Under the pieces are notes generated by a model. The model was not told the DNA's origin, did not search any database, and saw only the letters and a program-made list of their open reading frames with translations. Position numbers and translations under genes: made by a program. 64,000 bases of DNA, from positions 1,054,001 to 1,118,000 of the forward strand of contig NZ_JBGKAD010000001.1 in assembly GCF_041361345.1 (NCBI RefSeq), given 5' to 3'. The DNA comes from Halobaculum sp. MBLA0147 (GTDB lineage: Archaea; Halobacteriota; Halobacteria; Halobacteriales; Haloferacaceae). This document shows, in pieces, positions 9,063 to 18,290 of the stretch. The number at the start of each line of letters is the position of its first letter. The first letter of the stretch is position 1.

Positions 9063-9712
9063 AGGTCCCCCACGAGCCTGTCGGCGAGCGTCCCGGTCAC
9101 ACACAGCGGTTCGTGGCCGGCCTCCGCGAGCGGCTCACACCGCCGGTCGTCGTGGACGAGGACGACCGTCCGTGGCGTCTCGAACCGGGCACGCGCCAAC
9201 TGTGCCAACATGAAGTTCCGCCGGTCCGAGGGCGTCGCCAGGATCAGCGTCGAGGCGCCGTCGACACCGGGAGTGTCCAACGGGTCCGTCGACGCGCCGT
9301 CTCCCGGGGCGATCGGTCCGAGAGCCGGACCGTCGTCGGGCCGGGCGACGGCTCCCGGCGTGTCGCCGGTCCGTCGAGCGTCCTCGTCGCGTGGTGTGGC
9401 ACCGTCCCGAGAGAGACCGTCTCCGGCGGAGTCTCCCCCGAAGCGTGACGTAGGCTCCGACTCTGGAAGTGCCGTCTGCGCTCGCTCCCGGTCCAGTGGT
9501 CGATCGTCGACGGCGGTCGCGGCGTACCCCGCCGCACGCAGTCGCTCGGCGATACCCGCACCGACGCGTCCCCCACCCACCACGACGTGAGTGGCTCCCG
9601 CAGCCGAGGCGGTCGACTCGTCTCCGCTCGTGTGAGTTCGTGTCACGGTTGTCACCGTCCGTCGCCACCCCGCGTGGCGAGAGTCACCCGACCTTACCAG
9701 ACGGAACAGCAT
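9059..9712 (-). CDS. TrkA-N-like NAD-binding protein, probable regulator of the adjoining permease
   Basis: Up to 217 residues. A Rossmann motif THVVVGGGRVGAGIAERLRA starts near residue 41. A low-complexity stretch (about 75-150, rich in D, G, S, T and P) interrupts the fold before TLILATPSDRRNFMLAQLARA and FETPRTVVLVHDD, the second half of a TrkA-N domain. It probably senses NAD(H) or nucleotides for the coupled permease. The start is uncertain: ATG 9712 is listed, but GTG codons about 20 residues in would fit a TTCAAAA box near 9724-9731 better. Confidence 0.65.
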   Translation of the reverse strand: MLFRLVRSGDSRHAGWRRTVTTVTRTHTSGDESTASAAGATHVVVGGGRVGAGIAERLRAAGYAATAVDDRPLDRERAQTALPESEPTSRFGGDSAGDGLSRDGATPRDEDARRTGDTPGAVARPDDGPALGPIAPGDGASTDPLDTPGVDGASTLILATPSDRRNFMLAQLARARFETPRTVVLVHDDRRCEPLAEAGHEPLCVTGTLADRLVGDL

Positions 9713-9867
9713 AAACGACGCGGTTTTGAAGACGATCCGTCACGAGAGTCGGCTCTCAATCCGGTTTCGTGATCGACGGTACGGTCGACGGTGAACGACG
9801 CCTGTCGTCGGACGCGGCGACGCGGTACGGTCGCCGGTCGGGGACCACTCGCGGTACCGGCGCGCTG

Positions 9868-9965
9868 GCGTCGGGAGAACCACGTCACTGGGTGCGTCGG
9901 CGTCGGGAGAACCACGTCACTGGGTGCGTCGGCGTCGGGAGAACCACATCACTGGGCGCGCCGGG
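9868..9965. repeat. Three direct copies of a 32-bp repeat upstream of an Lrp gene
   Basis: The words TCGGGAGAACCACGTCACTG recur with a period of exactly 32 bases (at 9871, 9903 and 9935), with no spacer between copies. A weaker fourth copy (GTCGGCAGAGGCGCGCCACTG) follows near 9965. The array lies 130-230 bases before the Lrp start codon. Helically phased repeats (about three turns) could be regulator binding sites, or simply a minisatellite. Confidence 0.8.
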
Positions 9966-10096
9966 GTCGGCAGAGGCGCGCCACTGGACGCACGGCTGTC
10001 GACGGAGCCACGACACAGGTTCCGAGGACGAGTCGACGAGACGGGGCGTCGCGCGGGAGACAGACCTATACCCGTCGCGTGGCCTACCAGAGGGAG

Positions 10097-10642
10097 ATGA
10101 GAGACGGCGAGTTGGACTCCGTCGACGAGCAGATCCTGTACCACCTCCAGCGGGACGCCAGACGGACGTCCTCGCGGGAGATCGGCGAGGCGCTCGGGTT
10201 GTCGCCGAGCACGATCCGGACGCGACTCAACGAACTCGAGGACAGCGGGATCGTCCGCGGGTACCACGTCGACGTGGACTACGAACGCGCTGGCTACCCA
10301 CTGTACACGAAGATCGTCTGTACCGCGACGGTGCCGGATCGCGACGACCTCGCGAGCCGTGCTCGTCGGATCGAGGGTGTGACCGCCGTCAGAGAGGTGA
10401 TGACGGGGGAGCGCAACGTCTACGTCAACGCCATCGGGGAGTCACACGACGACCTCAACCGGATCGCGACCGAACTCGACGAACTCGGACTCACCGTCGT
10501 GGACGAGCAACTCGTCCGCGAGGAGTACGTCTGTCCGTACCACGGCTTCCGAGGCGAGGAGACGAGAGGCGGAGACGAGGACGGGAGTGGAGACGACGAG
10601 AGTCCAGGCCGAGACGGAGACGACGGCGACACGACGGGGTGA
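10097..10642 (+). CDS. Lrp/AsnC-family transcription regulator with acidic tail
   Basis: Residues 1-60 form the Lrp winged helix-turn-helix (LDSVDEQILYHLQRDARRTS, then LSPSTIRTRLNELEDSGIV), and 65-145 the ligand-binding RAM domain (VTAVREVMTGERNVYVNAIG). A D/G/E-rich tail of about 25 residues ends the 181-residue protein. Lrp proteins of this kind sense amino acids or small metabolites. The neighbouring amino-acid permease on the opposite strand is a plausible target, but that is only inferred from position. ATG 10097 is the first codon before the conserved helix. Confidence 0.85.
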   Translation: MRDGELDSVDEQILYHLQRDARRTSSREIGEALGLSPSTIRTRLNELEDSGIVRGYHVDVDYERAGYPLYTKIVCTATVPDRDDLASRARRIEGVTAVREVMTGERNVYVNAIGESHDDLNRIATELDELGLTVVDEQLVREEYVCPYHGFRGEETRGGDEDGSGDDESPGRDGDDGDTTG

Positions 10643-10660
10643 CTCGTCTCGTTCGACCGC

Positions 10661-11524
10661 CTACGCCAACAGCTCAGGCAACTCGTTCACGTCCTCGACC
10701 ACGAGACTCGCGCCGGTCTCGGTGAACGCCGCACGCCCGGACTCGCCGGTCAACCCGCCGGTCAGGACGCCGACGCCGTAGTAGACTCGTTCGTCGTCGA
10801 CGGCGTCGGCGTTCGTCGCCGTCCGTACGTCGTCCAGCGTGTCGCCCGCGAACGCGACCCGCTCGGCGTCGGTGCGCTCGGCCAGCGTCGTGAGCGCGCT
10901 CGGGTCCGGTTTCCCCGCCGTCCAGTCGTCCATCGTGAACCGTCGCTCGGCCGGCACGTCGAGCCCGACGCGGTCGAGCGCGATGTCGGCCTCCGCCGAC
11001 GGGCGACCGGTGAGGACACACACCGGGTAGCGGTCCGTCAGGGTCGCGACCGTCTCCGGGTCGACGAGCACCGGCTCGTCGTGGACGTACCCCGTCGTCT
11101 CCACCGGCGGCTCGCCCCCTTCGAGGTCGCGGTACAGGTCCGCGCCGAGGTACAGCGCCTGGAAGGTGTCGCGGAGCCGGTCGGGGTCCCACGCCCGCTC
11201 GACGGTGTCGGCGACGTCGCCCAGCGCCGCCGCGAGGACCGACCGCGCCCCCTCGCGCCCGCCGCCGGCGTCCGCGATCGCGGCGGCGTACGCCTCGGGG
11301 TCGGCGTCGTACCCCTCGCGGCGCGCCAACACGTAGAGTGCGAGCGCGTCGGTGACGAGCCAGTCGTTGTTGAACCCGCCGGCGTCCTTCAGCGGTTGGA
11401 TCGCCGCCCGCGGTGGGTCGGCGTCGTACACCCGTGCGACCGACTCGACGACGGCGCGGCGGTAGGAGTCCGCCACGTCCACCAACACCCCGTCCACGTC
11501 GAGGACGACCGTGTCGACCTGCAT
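10661..11524 (-). CDS. HAD-superfamily phosphatase (TIGR01548-like)
   Basis: The 287-residue protein has the four HAD motifs: nucleophile motif [11 protein letters not shown] at the N-terminus, [13 protein letters not shown] (motif II), GKPDP (motif III lysine) and [12 protein letters not shown] (motif IV). A large alpha-helical cap region lies between motifs I and II. It resembles the small family of haloarchaeal/cyanobacterial HAD hydrolases known as TIGR01548, whose substrate is not established. The start ATG 11524 begins MQVDTVVLD; the divergent phosphatase gene starts 112 bases away. Confidence 0.8.
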   Translation of the reverse strand: MQVDTVVLDVDGVLVDVADSYRRAVVESVARVYDADPPRAAIQPLKDAGGFNNDWLVTDALALYVLARREGYDADPEAYAAAIADAGGGREGARSVLAAALGDVADTVERAWDPDRLRDTFQALYLGADLYRDLEGGEPPVETTGYVHDEPVLVDPETVATLTDRYPVCVLTGRPSAEADIALDRVGLDVPAERRFTMDDWTAGKPDPSALTTLAERTDAERVAFAGDTLDDVRTATNADAVDDERVYYGVGVLTGGLTGESGRAAFTETGASLVVEDVNELPELLA

Positions 11525-11635
11525 CGCTCGTCGTGATGCGGCCGGCGGGCTTGGGTGTTGTGCTCGGCGGTCGCCGCACGGCTCGAGGCGGTGAAACGAC
11601 GGACTTTCCACCGGTGACTCGTCTACGACCGGGCC

Positions 11636-12466
11636 ATGACCGAGACGAGTGGGTCGGACGTGGCGGCCGAGCTGACGACGGCACGAGCGCAGACGGCGTT
11701 GCAGGCCGCACGAGCGGGGGCGTCGGTGGCGGCCGAGCACTTCCGCTCGGACGTGGCCGTCGAGACGAAGGGCGGCGACACGGACGTGGTGACGGTCGCC
11801 GACCGGGAGGCACAGGCGGCCGTCGTCGAGACGGTCGCGGACGCGTACCCCGACGACGAACTCGTCGGGGAGGAGGGAGACCTCCGGAAGGACGTGCCCG
11901 ACGAGGGACCGGCGTGGGTGGTCGACCCCGTCGACGGGACGAACAACTTCGTCAGAGGACTCCGGACGTTCGCTACCGCCGTGGCGGCGGTCGTCGACGG
12001 CGAGCCCGTCGCCGCCGCGAACGTCCTCCCGGCGGCGGGCGACACGTACGTCACGGACGGCGAGGCGGTGTACCGCGACGGGACGCCGGTGACGGTCAGC
12101 GACGTGACGGAGCCCGGACTGGGCTGTGTGGTGCCGACGGTGTGGTGGCCGCCGGAGCGGCGCGCGGAGTACGCCCGGGCCTGCGAGGGGATCGTCTCGC
12201 GGTTCGCGGACCTCCGGCGACCGGGGTGTGCGCAGGCGGCGCTGGGGAGGCTCGCCGCCGGCTCGCTGGAGGGTGTGGTCACGAACGTCGAGTGTAACCC
12301 GTGGGACACGGTCGGCGGAGTCCACCTCGTGCGGACTGCCGGCGGGCGCGTGACGAACCTCGACGGGGAGCGGTGGCGCGTCGGCGACCGAGGACTGGTC
12401 GCCTCGAACGGCCACCTCCACGACGAGGTGCTCGCCGCGGCTCGCGAGATCGACGCGGAACTGTAG
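11636..12466 (+). CDS. Inositol monophosphatase / fructose-1,6-bisphosphatase family enzyme
   Basis: A lithium-sensitive-type sugar phosphatase fold of 276 residues. The metal-binding motifs are present: GEEGD (residues 79-83), [16 protein letters not shown] (about 98-113) and [17 protein letters not shown] near the C-terminus. In archaea members dephosphorylate inositol-1-phosphate or fructose bisphosphate; the sequence does not separate the two. A weak ACTTTCC box about 28 bases upstream supports ATG 11636. Confidence 0.85.
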   Translation: MTETSGSDVAAELTTARAQTALQAARAGASVAAEHFRSDVAVETKGGDTDVVTVADREAQAAVVETVADAYPDDELVGEEGDLRKDVPDEGPAWVVDPVDGTNNFVRGLRTFATAVAAVVDGEPVAAANVLPAAGDTYVTDGEAVYRDGTPVTVSDVTEPGLGCVVPTVWWPPERRAEYARACEGIVSRFADLRRPGCAQAALGRLAAGSLEGVVTNVECNPWDTVGGVHLVRTAGGRVTNLDGERWRVGDRGLVASNGHLHDEVLAAAREIDAEL

Positions 12467-12552
12467 GGCGATCGGCTCCGGGGTCGAGGTGTCCACACCG
12501 CCCGGGATCGCCGTCCGAAATCGGGAAGTGGACACGCGTGGCAGGGTCACGC

Positions 12553-13002
12553 ATGGAACTGGACGAGACGGATCGGGAGATCCTCCGGATCCTCCAGCGA
12601 GACGCGCGGACGCCGTTCTCGGAGATCGCGCGCGAGATCGACATGTCGAGCGCGACGGTCCACGAGCGCGTCTCGCAGATGGAGGAGACGGGCGTGATCG
12701 ACGGCTACCACGCCGCCGTCGACCCGGACGCGGTGGGGTACGGCGTCTCCGCGCTGGTCGGCCTCCGGGTCGAGCAGGGCCACGAGGACGAGTCGCTGGC
12801 GCGGCTCCGCGACGTACCGGGCGTCAGGGAGATCCACCTCACCACCGGAGAGTGGGACGTGATGATGCGCGTGTACGCGGAGGACACCGACGGACTCCGG
12901 GACCTCATGTTCGAACAGATCGCCGACATGGACGGGTTCGACCGCTCGCAGACGATGGTCGTCCTCGACACCGACTACGAGGAACACGGCGTCGACTTCT
13001 GA
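12553..13002 (+). CDS. Lrp/AsnC-family transcription regulator
   Basis: A compact 149-residue regulator: winged helix ([20 protein letters not shown], then [19 protein letters not shown]) in residues 1-60 and RAM domain ([20 protein letters not shown]) in 65-145. The high similarity of the helix to the Haloarchaeal Lrp group makes the class certain; the effector and targets are unknown. The start ATG 12553 lies 86 bases after the phosphatase gene. A repeat cluster begins directly after its stop codon. Confidence 0.88.
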   Translation: MELDETDREILRILQRDARTPFSEIAREIDMSSATVHERVSQMEETGVIDGYHAAVDPDAVGYGVSALVGLRVEQGHEDESLARLRDVPGVREIHLTTGEWDVMMRVYAEDTDGLRDLMFEQIADMDGFDRSQTMVVLDTDYEEHGVDF

Positions 13003-13170
13003 GACGATCACCCACGGGACGTGAGGCGACTCCCGACACGACCCTCCACGGGACGCGAGAGGAATCCCGACACGACTGCCACGAGCCACGACGCGACTCC
13101 CGACACGATCACCCACAGGACACGACGCGACTCCCGACACGATCACCCACGGGACACGACACGACTCTCG
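13003..13170. repeat. Imperfect tandem repeats starting at a stop codon
   Basis: Units resembling CGACTCCCGACACGATCACC, followed by CACGGGACACGACG, recur four to five times with a period of roughly 36-38 bases and growing divergence towards the left. The first partial unit begins immediately after the Lrp stop codon. The 300-base gap to the kinase gene holds only this array plus the kinase promoter. Confidence 0.7.
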
Positions 13171-13270
13171 AGCGACCGATCACGGACACGCGGACACACG
13201 GGTCCGGACCGGAGTTCGCTCGCCGATCGAGTTTGGTTCTACTAGTCTACGGACGTATTCACGTGAGAAA

Positions 13271-13277
13271 CTATTAT
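13271..13277 (+). promoter_or_regulatory. TATA box of the GAF histidine kinase gene
   Basis: CTATTAT stands out in GC-rich sequence and ends 26 bases before GTG 13303, which supports a leaderless transcript and this GTG as start. Confidence 0.65.
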
Positions 13278-13302
13278 CCCCAGGTGGCGGTACGGTTCGC
13301 AC

Positions 13303-14913
13303 GTGAGCATCGGCGCGGAGCAGGCGGCCAAGTTGGAGGCGCTTCACTTGGCCGCCTCGGAGATCGCGAACGCCACGACGACCGAGGAGGTGTACCAGAC
13401 GGCGGTCGACACCGGCGAAGACGTGCTCGGCTTCGACGTGTGTGGGGTGTTCGTCGCCGACGACGGGGAGTTGCGCCCCGTCGCACAGAACGACACGTCG
13501 GTGACGCTGGAGACGTACCCCGACGACAAGGGCGCACTCGGCGAGACGTACCAGACCCAGGAGTCGTTCCTCATCGAGGATGCGGCCGACGACGAGGTGT
13601 CCGAGCCGTCCGACGACTCCTTCGCGTCGGGCGTGTCGGTGCCGCTGGGCGACATCGGCGTGTTGCAGGCGATCTCCACCGAGCCCGCCTACTACGACGA
13701 GACGGACGTCGAACTGGCGGAACTGTTGGCCGTCCACATCCGGGAGGCGGTGGCGCGCATCCGGTCGAAGCGGGACCTGCGGGAGTCGAAGCGGAAGATC
13801 GAGCGACTCCACCGGGTCGCCACGTCGCTAGAGTCGGTGACCGACCGCGGGACGTTGTTGTGGGCTGCCGTCGAGGCCGCCAGCGACATCCTCGAGTTCG
13901 ACTGGTGTCTGCTCGCGCGCGAGGACGACGGCGTGTTCCGGGTAGAGGCCGCCTCCGAGGAGACGCCACTGGACACGGGCGACGAGATGTTCGCGACCGA
14001 CGAGGGCGTCGCGGGCCACGTCGTCGAGACGGGCGAGTCGTTCGTCGTCGACGACGCCCACGACCACCCGGTCGCCAACCCCGCCCACGAGTCGTTCCGG
14101 TCGGGACTGGTGGTGCCGGTCGGCGACGCGGGCGTGTTCGCCGCCGTCGACGACAGGGTCGGGATGTTCGACGAGCAGGACATGGAGTTGGCCGAACTGC
14201 TCGCCGCCAGCGTCGGGGAGGCGTACGACCGGATCGAGGCGCGCGAGCAGCTCCGACGGCGACAGGCGGAGCTGGACCTGTTGAAGGAGGTGCAGTCGCG
14301 CGTGTTGCGCCACAACCTCCGCAACGACCTGAACGTGATCGGCGGGGCGGCCGCGGAGGCGCGCGAGGCCGACCCCGAGCGGCGGGCCGACCTGTTGGAC
14401 ACCGTCGAGCGGACCGCCGAGCGGCTGGCTGCGACGAGCGAGCGCGTCCGGGAGATCAAGCGTGTCGTCGACCACGCCGACCGAATCCGGACGTTCGAGG
14501 TGGCCGAGACGGTGCGGACGGTGACGGAGGGACTCGACGAGAGTCACCCGGACGCGACGCTCGTGACGGACGTCCCCGACGGCGTGACCGTCCGGGCACA
14601 CAGTGACTTCCCGCTCGCAGTGCGGTGTCTCGTCGAGAACGGAATCGAACACGACGACGGGGTACCGCGGGTCGAGGTGTCCGCGACCCGGAGTGGCGAC
14701 CGCGTTCGACTGCAGGTGCGCGACGACGGACCGGGCATCCCGGACCACGAGGTCGAACCCATCGAGCGCGACCGCGAGACGGACCTCGAACACGGCAGCG
14801 GCGCCGGACTGTGGCTCGTCCGCTGGGTCGTCGACCGGTCGGACGGCAGCTTGCACTTCCCCGACACCGACGACGGGACCACCGTCCTCGTCGAACTCCC
14901 CGGCCCGGAGTGA
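13303..14913 (+). CDS. Soluble sensor histidine kinase with two GAF domains
   Basis: A 536-residue cytoplasmic sensor with no membrane segment. GAF domains span about 15-150 and 165-320. The dimerization/phosphoacceptor helix carries His337 in RVLRHNLRNDLNVI, the usual haloarchaeal H-box. The ATPase domain shows the N-box VENGIEHDDG, the G1 box VRDDGPGIP and G2 box GSGAGLWLVRWV. It probably senses a small molecule or redox cue through the GAF domains. No response regulator gene is adjacent, which is common in haloarchaea. Confidence 0.9.
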   Translation: MSIGAEQAAKLEALHLAASEIANATTTEEVYQTAVDTGEDVLGFDVCGVFVADDGELRPVAQNDTSVTLETYPDDKGALGETYQTQESFLIEDAADDEVSEPSDDSFASGVSVPLGDIGVLQAISTEPAYYDETDVELAELLAVHIREAVARIRSKRDLRESKRKIERLHRVATSLESVTDRGTLLWAAVEAASDILEFDWCLLAREDDGVFRVEAASEETPLDTGDEMFATDEGVAGHVVETGESFVVDDAHDHPVANPAHESFRSGLVVPVGDAGVFAAVDDRVGMFDEQDMELAELLAASVGEAYDRIEAREQLRRRQAELDLLKEVQSRVLRHNLRNDLNVIGGAAAEAREADPERRADLLDTVERTAERLAATSERVREIKRVVDHADRIRTFEVAETVRTVTEGLDESHPDATLVTDVPDGVTVRAHSDFPLAVRCLVENGIEHDDGVPRVEVSATRSGDRVRLQVRDDGPGIPDHEVEPIERDRETDLEHGSGAGLWLVRWVVDRSDGSLHFPDTDDGTTVLVELPGPE

Positions 14914-14923
14914 GCCGACCGGC

Positions 14924-14974
14924 CGGCTCGGCGACGGAGTGAGGCGAAGGGGGTCGGCTCGGCGACGGAGTGAG
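14924..14974. repeat. Direct repeat, 20 bp, after the kinase stop codon
   Basis: CGGCTCGGCGACGGAGTGAG occurs at 14,924-14,943 and again at 14,955-14,974 (offset 31), starting ten bases after the kinase stop. The remaining spacer up to tRNA-Ser (about 200 bases) holds only a CTTAAG box near 15,091-15,096, a possible promoter for the tRNA and ribosomal operon. Confidence 0.65.
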
Positions 14975-15179
14975 ACGAGGGACCGACGCCGTGCCGACAC
15001 GTCGGGGGCCGAGATCCGCCGACGGCACGGGACTCGCGGTCCGCGCCGACGGCGTGTGACTCCGTGACGATCCGGTGGCGTGTCCGTGACGCTTAAGTGG
15101 TGGACAGGCGTGCGTCCGAACGCAGACCTGTAGGGGTGCAGACCCCGAGTCCGGAGACGGGCGACGATACGACAGCCGA

Positions 15180-15263
15180 GTTGCGGTAGCCTAGCCTGGC
15201 CCAAGGCGCTGGGTTGCTAACTCAGTGGCGTAAGCCTCCGGGGTTCGAATCCCCGCCGCAACG
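15180..15263 (+). tRNA. tRNA-Ser (anticodon GCU)
   Basis: A type II tRNA. The acceptor stem GTTGCGG/CCGCAAC closes the molecule, followed by discriminator G. The anticodon arm is CTGGG-TTGCTAA-CTCAG, giving GCU. A long variable arm (TGGCGTAAGCCTC) and a T arm CGGGG-TTCGAAT-CCCCG are present. CCA is not encoded and there is no intron. It stands 18 bases before the uS13 start codon, so it may be co-transcribed with the ribosomal operon. Confidence 0.95.
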
Positions 15264-15281
15264 CTGTCTAGACCACAAGAC

Positions 15282-15806
15282 ATGAGTGCAGAAGACCACC
15301 GAGACACGCCAGACGAGCAGGAGGACGACGAGGACCTCCAGTACTTCGTCCGGATCGGCCAGACCGACCTGGACGGGACGAAGACAGTCGAGCGTAGTCT
15401 CACCGAGATGAAGGGTATCGGCCAGCGTGCGGCCCGCCTCATCGTCGAGACCGCCGAGGTCGACCGGACGGCCACGTTCGGTCGCCTCGACGACGAGGAG
15501 ATCGAGGGCGTCGTCGACGTCGTCGAGAACCTCGCAGACCACGCACCGGAGTGGATGGTCAACCGCCAGAAGGAGTTCTACTCCGGCGAGACCAGCCACG
15601 AGGTGGGGTCCGACCTCGAGGAGGCGCGTCGCCACGACATCAACCGCATGAAGATGATCGACTCCTACCGCGGTGTCCGCCACAAGCGCGGCCAGAAGGT
15701 CCGTGGACAGCGAACCAAGTCCACCGGCCGGACGGAGGGCACCATCGGCGTCAACGTCGAGGAGATCCGCGAAGAGCAGGCCGAAGAGGCAGGTGACGAG
15801 GAATGA
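15282..15806 (+). CDS. rps13: Small ribosomal subunit protein uS13
   Basis: Head protein of the 30S subunit that contacts the 50S subunit and the P-site tRNA. The 174-residue protein has the S13 helix-two-turns-helix ([20 protein letters not shown]) and the basic C-terminal RNA-binding part [20 protein letters not shown]. Short acidic extensions at both ends fit a halophile. It is the first protein of the operon uS13-uS4-uS11-rpoD; the stop overlaps the uS4 start by four bases (ATGA). Confidence 0.97.
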   Translation: MSAEDHRDTPDEQEDDEDLQYFVRIGQTDLDGTKTVERSLTEMKGIGQRAARLIVETAEVDRTATFGRLDDEEIEGVVDVVENLADHAPEWMVNRQKEFYSGETSHEVGSDLEEARRHDINRMKMIDSYRGVRHKRGQKVRGQRTKSTGRTEGTIGVNVEEIREEQAEEAGDEE

Positions 15807-16327
15807 CGACCGGCGAGTCCACCAAGCGGTACGAGACGCCGAACCACCCGTACCAGGAGGAGCGGATCGCCGAGGAGTCGGAACTCCTCGGGCGGTACGG
15901 TCTCAAGAACAAAGAGGAGCTGTGGCGCGCACAGTCGGAACTGCGGAACTACCGGCGCGAGGCGCGACGGCTGATCGGCGACGCGCAGGGTGACCTGGCG
16001 GCCGCCGAGACCGCGGGCGCGGAGTTCGTCGAGAGTCTCCAGCGCGTCGGGATCCTCGACGAGACCGACGACCTGTCGGCGGTCCTGTCGTTGGACGTGA
16101 CCGACGTGCTCGAACGGCGACTCCAGACGGTCGCGTACCGCCAGGGGTTGGCGAACACGACCGAGCAGGCGCGACAGTTCATCGTCCACGGGCACGTCAC
16201 CGTCGACGGCGCACGGGTCACGCGACCCGGCTACCAGGTCGAGGTCCACGAGGAGGACGCCGTGAGCTTCGACGAGACGAGTCCGCTCGCGGACGAGCTA
16301 CACCCCGAACGAGCGGAGGGACAATAG
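15803..16327 (+). CDS. rps4: Small ribosomal subunit protein uS4
   Basis: Primary 16S rRNA-binding protein of the 30S body. The 174-residue archaeal form shows the S4 RNA-binding motif [20 protein letters not shown]. The N-terminus ([13 protein letters not shown]) matches the archaeal S4/S9e family and lacks the bacterial zinc module. ATG 15803 overlaps the previous gene by four bases; uS11 starts directly after its stop. Confidence 0.97.
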   Translation: MTTGESTKRYETPNHPYQEERIAEESELLGRYGLKNKEELWRAQSELRNYRREARRLIGDAQGDLAAAETAGAEFVESLQRVGILDETDDLSAVLSLDVTDVLERRLQTVAYRQGLANTTEQARQFIVHGHVTVDGARVTRPGYQVEVHEEDAVSFDETSPLADELHPERAEGQ

Positions 16328-16720
16328 ATGAGCGAGTCACAGGCACAAGACAAGTGGGGCGTCGCCCACGTGTTCGCATCGTTCAACAACACGCTGATCA
16401 CGATCACGGACGTGACCGGCGCGGAGACCATCGTGAAGTCCTCGGGCGGCTCCGTCGTGAAGCAGAACCGCGACGAGGCGTCCCCGTACGCCGCGATGCA
16501 GATGGCCGAGAAGGTGGCCGAGGAGGCTCAGGCCGAGGGCATCGAGGGCGTCCACGTCCGCGTGCGCGGACCCGGCGGCAACGCACAGAAGTCGCCGGGG
16601 CCGGGCGCCCAGCCGACGATCCGGGCGCTGGCCCGCGCGGGGCTGGAGATCGGTCGTATCGAGGACGTGACTCCGATCCCGCACGACGGGACGCGCGCAC
16701 CCAAGAAGAACCGTCTCTGA
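16328..16720 (+). CDS. rps11: Small ribosomal subunit protein uS11
   Basis: Platform protein of the 30S subunit, binding near the Shine-Dalgarno helix. The 130 residues carry the family signatures [20 protein letters not shown] and [19 protein letters not shown], ending in the conserved [12 protein letters not shown]-like tail ([13 protein letters not shown]). It abuts uS4 without spacer and lies one base before rpoD, so the genes are translationally coupled. Confidence 0.97.
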   Translation: MSESQAQDKWGVAHVFASFNNTLITITDVTGAETIVKSSGGSVVKQNRDEASPYAAMQMAEKVAEEAQAEGIEGVHVRVRGPGGNAQKSPGPGAQPTIRALARAGLEIGRIEDVTPIPHDGTRAPKKNRL

Positions 16721-16721
16721 C

Positions 16722-17471
16722 ATGACAGACGAGTTCGACGTGTCGTTCGTCACGCGCGAGGATCGCTCCGCCCGTGTGCTGATCCGTGGGCTCACGCCCG
16801 CGACGGCCAACGGGGTCAGGAGAGCCATGATCGCCGACGTGCCGACGTTCTCCGTCGACACGGTGCGGTTCGTGGAGAACTCCTCGGTGATGTTCGACGA
16901 GATGGTCGGCCTCCGGCTCGGGTTGGTGCCGTTGACCACCCCGTTGGCGGACTACGAGGTCGGCGACACCGTCACCCTCGCCTTGGAGAAGGAGGGGCCG
17001 GGGACGGCGTACTCCGGCGACCTCGAGACGGCGGACGACCGCGTCCAGCCGGCCGACGAGGACATCCCCATCATCGAGCTGAAGGAGGGGCAACGGCTGG
17101 AGTTCGAGGCCGACGCGGTGCTCGACACCGGCAAGGACCACGCCAAACACCAGGGTGGCGTCGGGGTCGGCTACCGACACCTCCAGCGGGTGGAGGTCGT
17201 CGGCGACCGCGAGGAGTTCGACGAGCCGGAGCCGCAGATCCTCCGGGGCGTGATCGAGACGGAGGACGGCGAGGTGCTCCACACGGACGAGTTCGACAAC
17301 GACCTCACGAACCGGTACCCGGGGAAGGAGGTCCGCGTCGAGGACGTGCCGGGGGCGTTCGTCTTCAACGTCGAGTCGGACGGCTCGTTGTCCGCAGAGG
17401 AACTGTTGGTGCGTGCGGTCGAGTCCCTGCAGGACCGCGCGGACGAACTGGCAGACGCAGTCGCAGTCTGA
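16722..17471 (+). CDS. rpoD: DNA-directed RNA polymerase subunit D (Rpo3)
   Basis: Archaeal counterpart of the alpha-subunit N-terminal domain and eukaryotic Rpb3; with subunits L, N and P it forms the assembly platform. The 249-residue protein has the dimerization region [20 protein letters not shown] and the conserved [20 protein letters not shown]. The insert domain (about 95-165) has no cysteine ligands for an iron-sulfur cluster, as expected for haloarchaea lacking it. This rpoD is not a sigma factor. Confidence 0.95.
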   Translation: MTDEFDVSFVTREDRSARVLIRGLTPATANGVRRAMIADVPTFSVDTVRFVENSSVMFDEMVGLRLGLVPLTTPLADYEVGDTVTLALEKEGPGTAYSGDLETADDRVQPADEDIPIIELKEGQRLEFEADAVLDTGKDHAKHQGGVGVGYRHLQRVEVVGDREEFDEPEPQILRGVIETEDGEVLHTDEFDNDLTNRYPGKEVRVEDVPGAFVFNVESDGSLSAEELLVRAVESLQDRADELADAVAV

Positions 17472-17591
17472 GACCGATGTACGGCTCCACCACACACCAC
17501 GGCGCACGCCCGACGACGGGCCACCGGTCCGTCGGTCGGTCGTGTCCGATCGAAACTGGTTTACGGGGAGCCGCGCAACGACGGAGTGCAC

Positions 17592-17676
17592 GCAGGGATA
17601 GCCAAGTTTGGCCAACGGCGCGGCGTTCAGGGCGCCGTTCCATAGGGATCCGCAGGTTCAAATCCTGCTCCCTGCA
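17592..17676 (+). tRNA. tRNA-Leu (anticodon CAG)
   Basis: Type II tRNA of 85 bases. Acceptor GCAGGGA/TCCCTGC is followed by discriminator A. The anticodon arm GCGGCGTTCAGGGCGCCG gives CAG, with long variable arm and T arm GCAGG-TTCAAAT-CCTGC. CCA is not encoded, and there is no intron. TGGTTTACG about 27-35 bases upstream may be its promoter. A second copy of its 3' end lies about 100 bases downstream. Confidence 0.95.
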
Positions 17677-17756
17677 CTTCTCGGCTCGACCACACGGGAG
17701 AGCCGTGAGTGCAGCGGACGGATTCGAGCCCCGGGAGTCGCCTCGCGTCTCCCGAC

Positions 17757-17780
17757 GGTTCGAGTCCTGCTCCCTGCACT
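17757..17780 (+). repeat. Copy of the tRNA-Leu 3' end
   Basis: Twenty-two of 24 bases match the T-loop and acceptor end of the tRNA-Leu gene at 17,655-17,678, displaced by 102 bases. The two differences (A to G) fall in the T loop and turn TTCAAAT into TTCGAGT. No other part of a tRNA is present around it. It looks like an attachment-site relic or a degraded tRNA duplication. Confidence 0.75.
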
Positions 17781-17927
17781 CCGTTCTACCGACGAACTAC
17801 GAGACACAGCGAAATCTCCCTGAGACCGTTCACCTGGAACGGGCGGTCGTAGACGGGTCGATCGTGGACACGCGTGTCCACGACGCCCGTGTCGCGACCG
17901 GCGTCTCACGACACACAGGAGGTCACT

Positions 17928-18290
17928 ATGAGTAGCAGCAAGACCAATCCACGACTACAGGATCTCGTCGCCGAGCTGAAGTCGGTCGCACGCGAGACCG
18001 ACGCCGGTGTGTGGCGCGACGTGGCGGACAGACTCGAGAAGCCGCGCCGCACCCACGCAGAGGTGAACCTCGGTCGCATCGAGCGGTACGCAGACGAGGA
18101 CGCCGACGAGACGGTGATCGTCCCGGGCAAGGTGCTCGGCTCCGGCGTGCTCACGAAGGAGGTCACCGTCGCGGCGGTGAACTTCTCCGGCACCGCCGAG
18201 ACGAAGATCGACCAGGTCGGTGACGCGATCCGACTGGAGGAAGCGTTGTCGAACAACCCAGAGGGCTCGAACGTGCGGGTGATCCGATGA
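17928..18290 (+). CDS. rpl18e: Large ribosomal subunit protein eL18
   Basis: A 120-residue 50S protein of the archaeal/eukaryotic L18e family (related to bacterial L15). Recognizable segments are [19 protein letters not shown], the [15 protein letters not shown] strand and [19 protein letters not shown]. Unlike most genes here it has a strong Shine-Dalgarno-like AGGAGGT six to twelve bases before ATG 17928, which fixes the start inside a leadered transcript. It heads the eL18-uL13-uS9-rpoN-rpoK-eno-uS2 cluster. Confidence 0.96.
   Translation: MSSSKTNPRLQDLVAELKSVARETDAGVWRDVADRLEKPRRTHAEVNLGRIERYADEDADETVIVPGKVLGSGVLTKEVTVAAVNFSGTAETKIDQVGDAIRLEEALSNNPEGSNVRVIR

Noticed and set aside
16722-17471. 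Sigma factor, suggested by the name rpoD
   Set aside because: The sequence is archaeal RNA polymerase subunit D (alpha/Rpb3-like); archaea do not use sigma factors.
17701-17780. A second complete tRNA after tRNA-Leu
   Set aside because: Only a T arm and acceptor 3' strand can be formed; there is no matching 5' acceptor strand or anticodon arm, so it is listed as a repeat.
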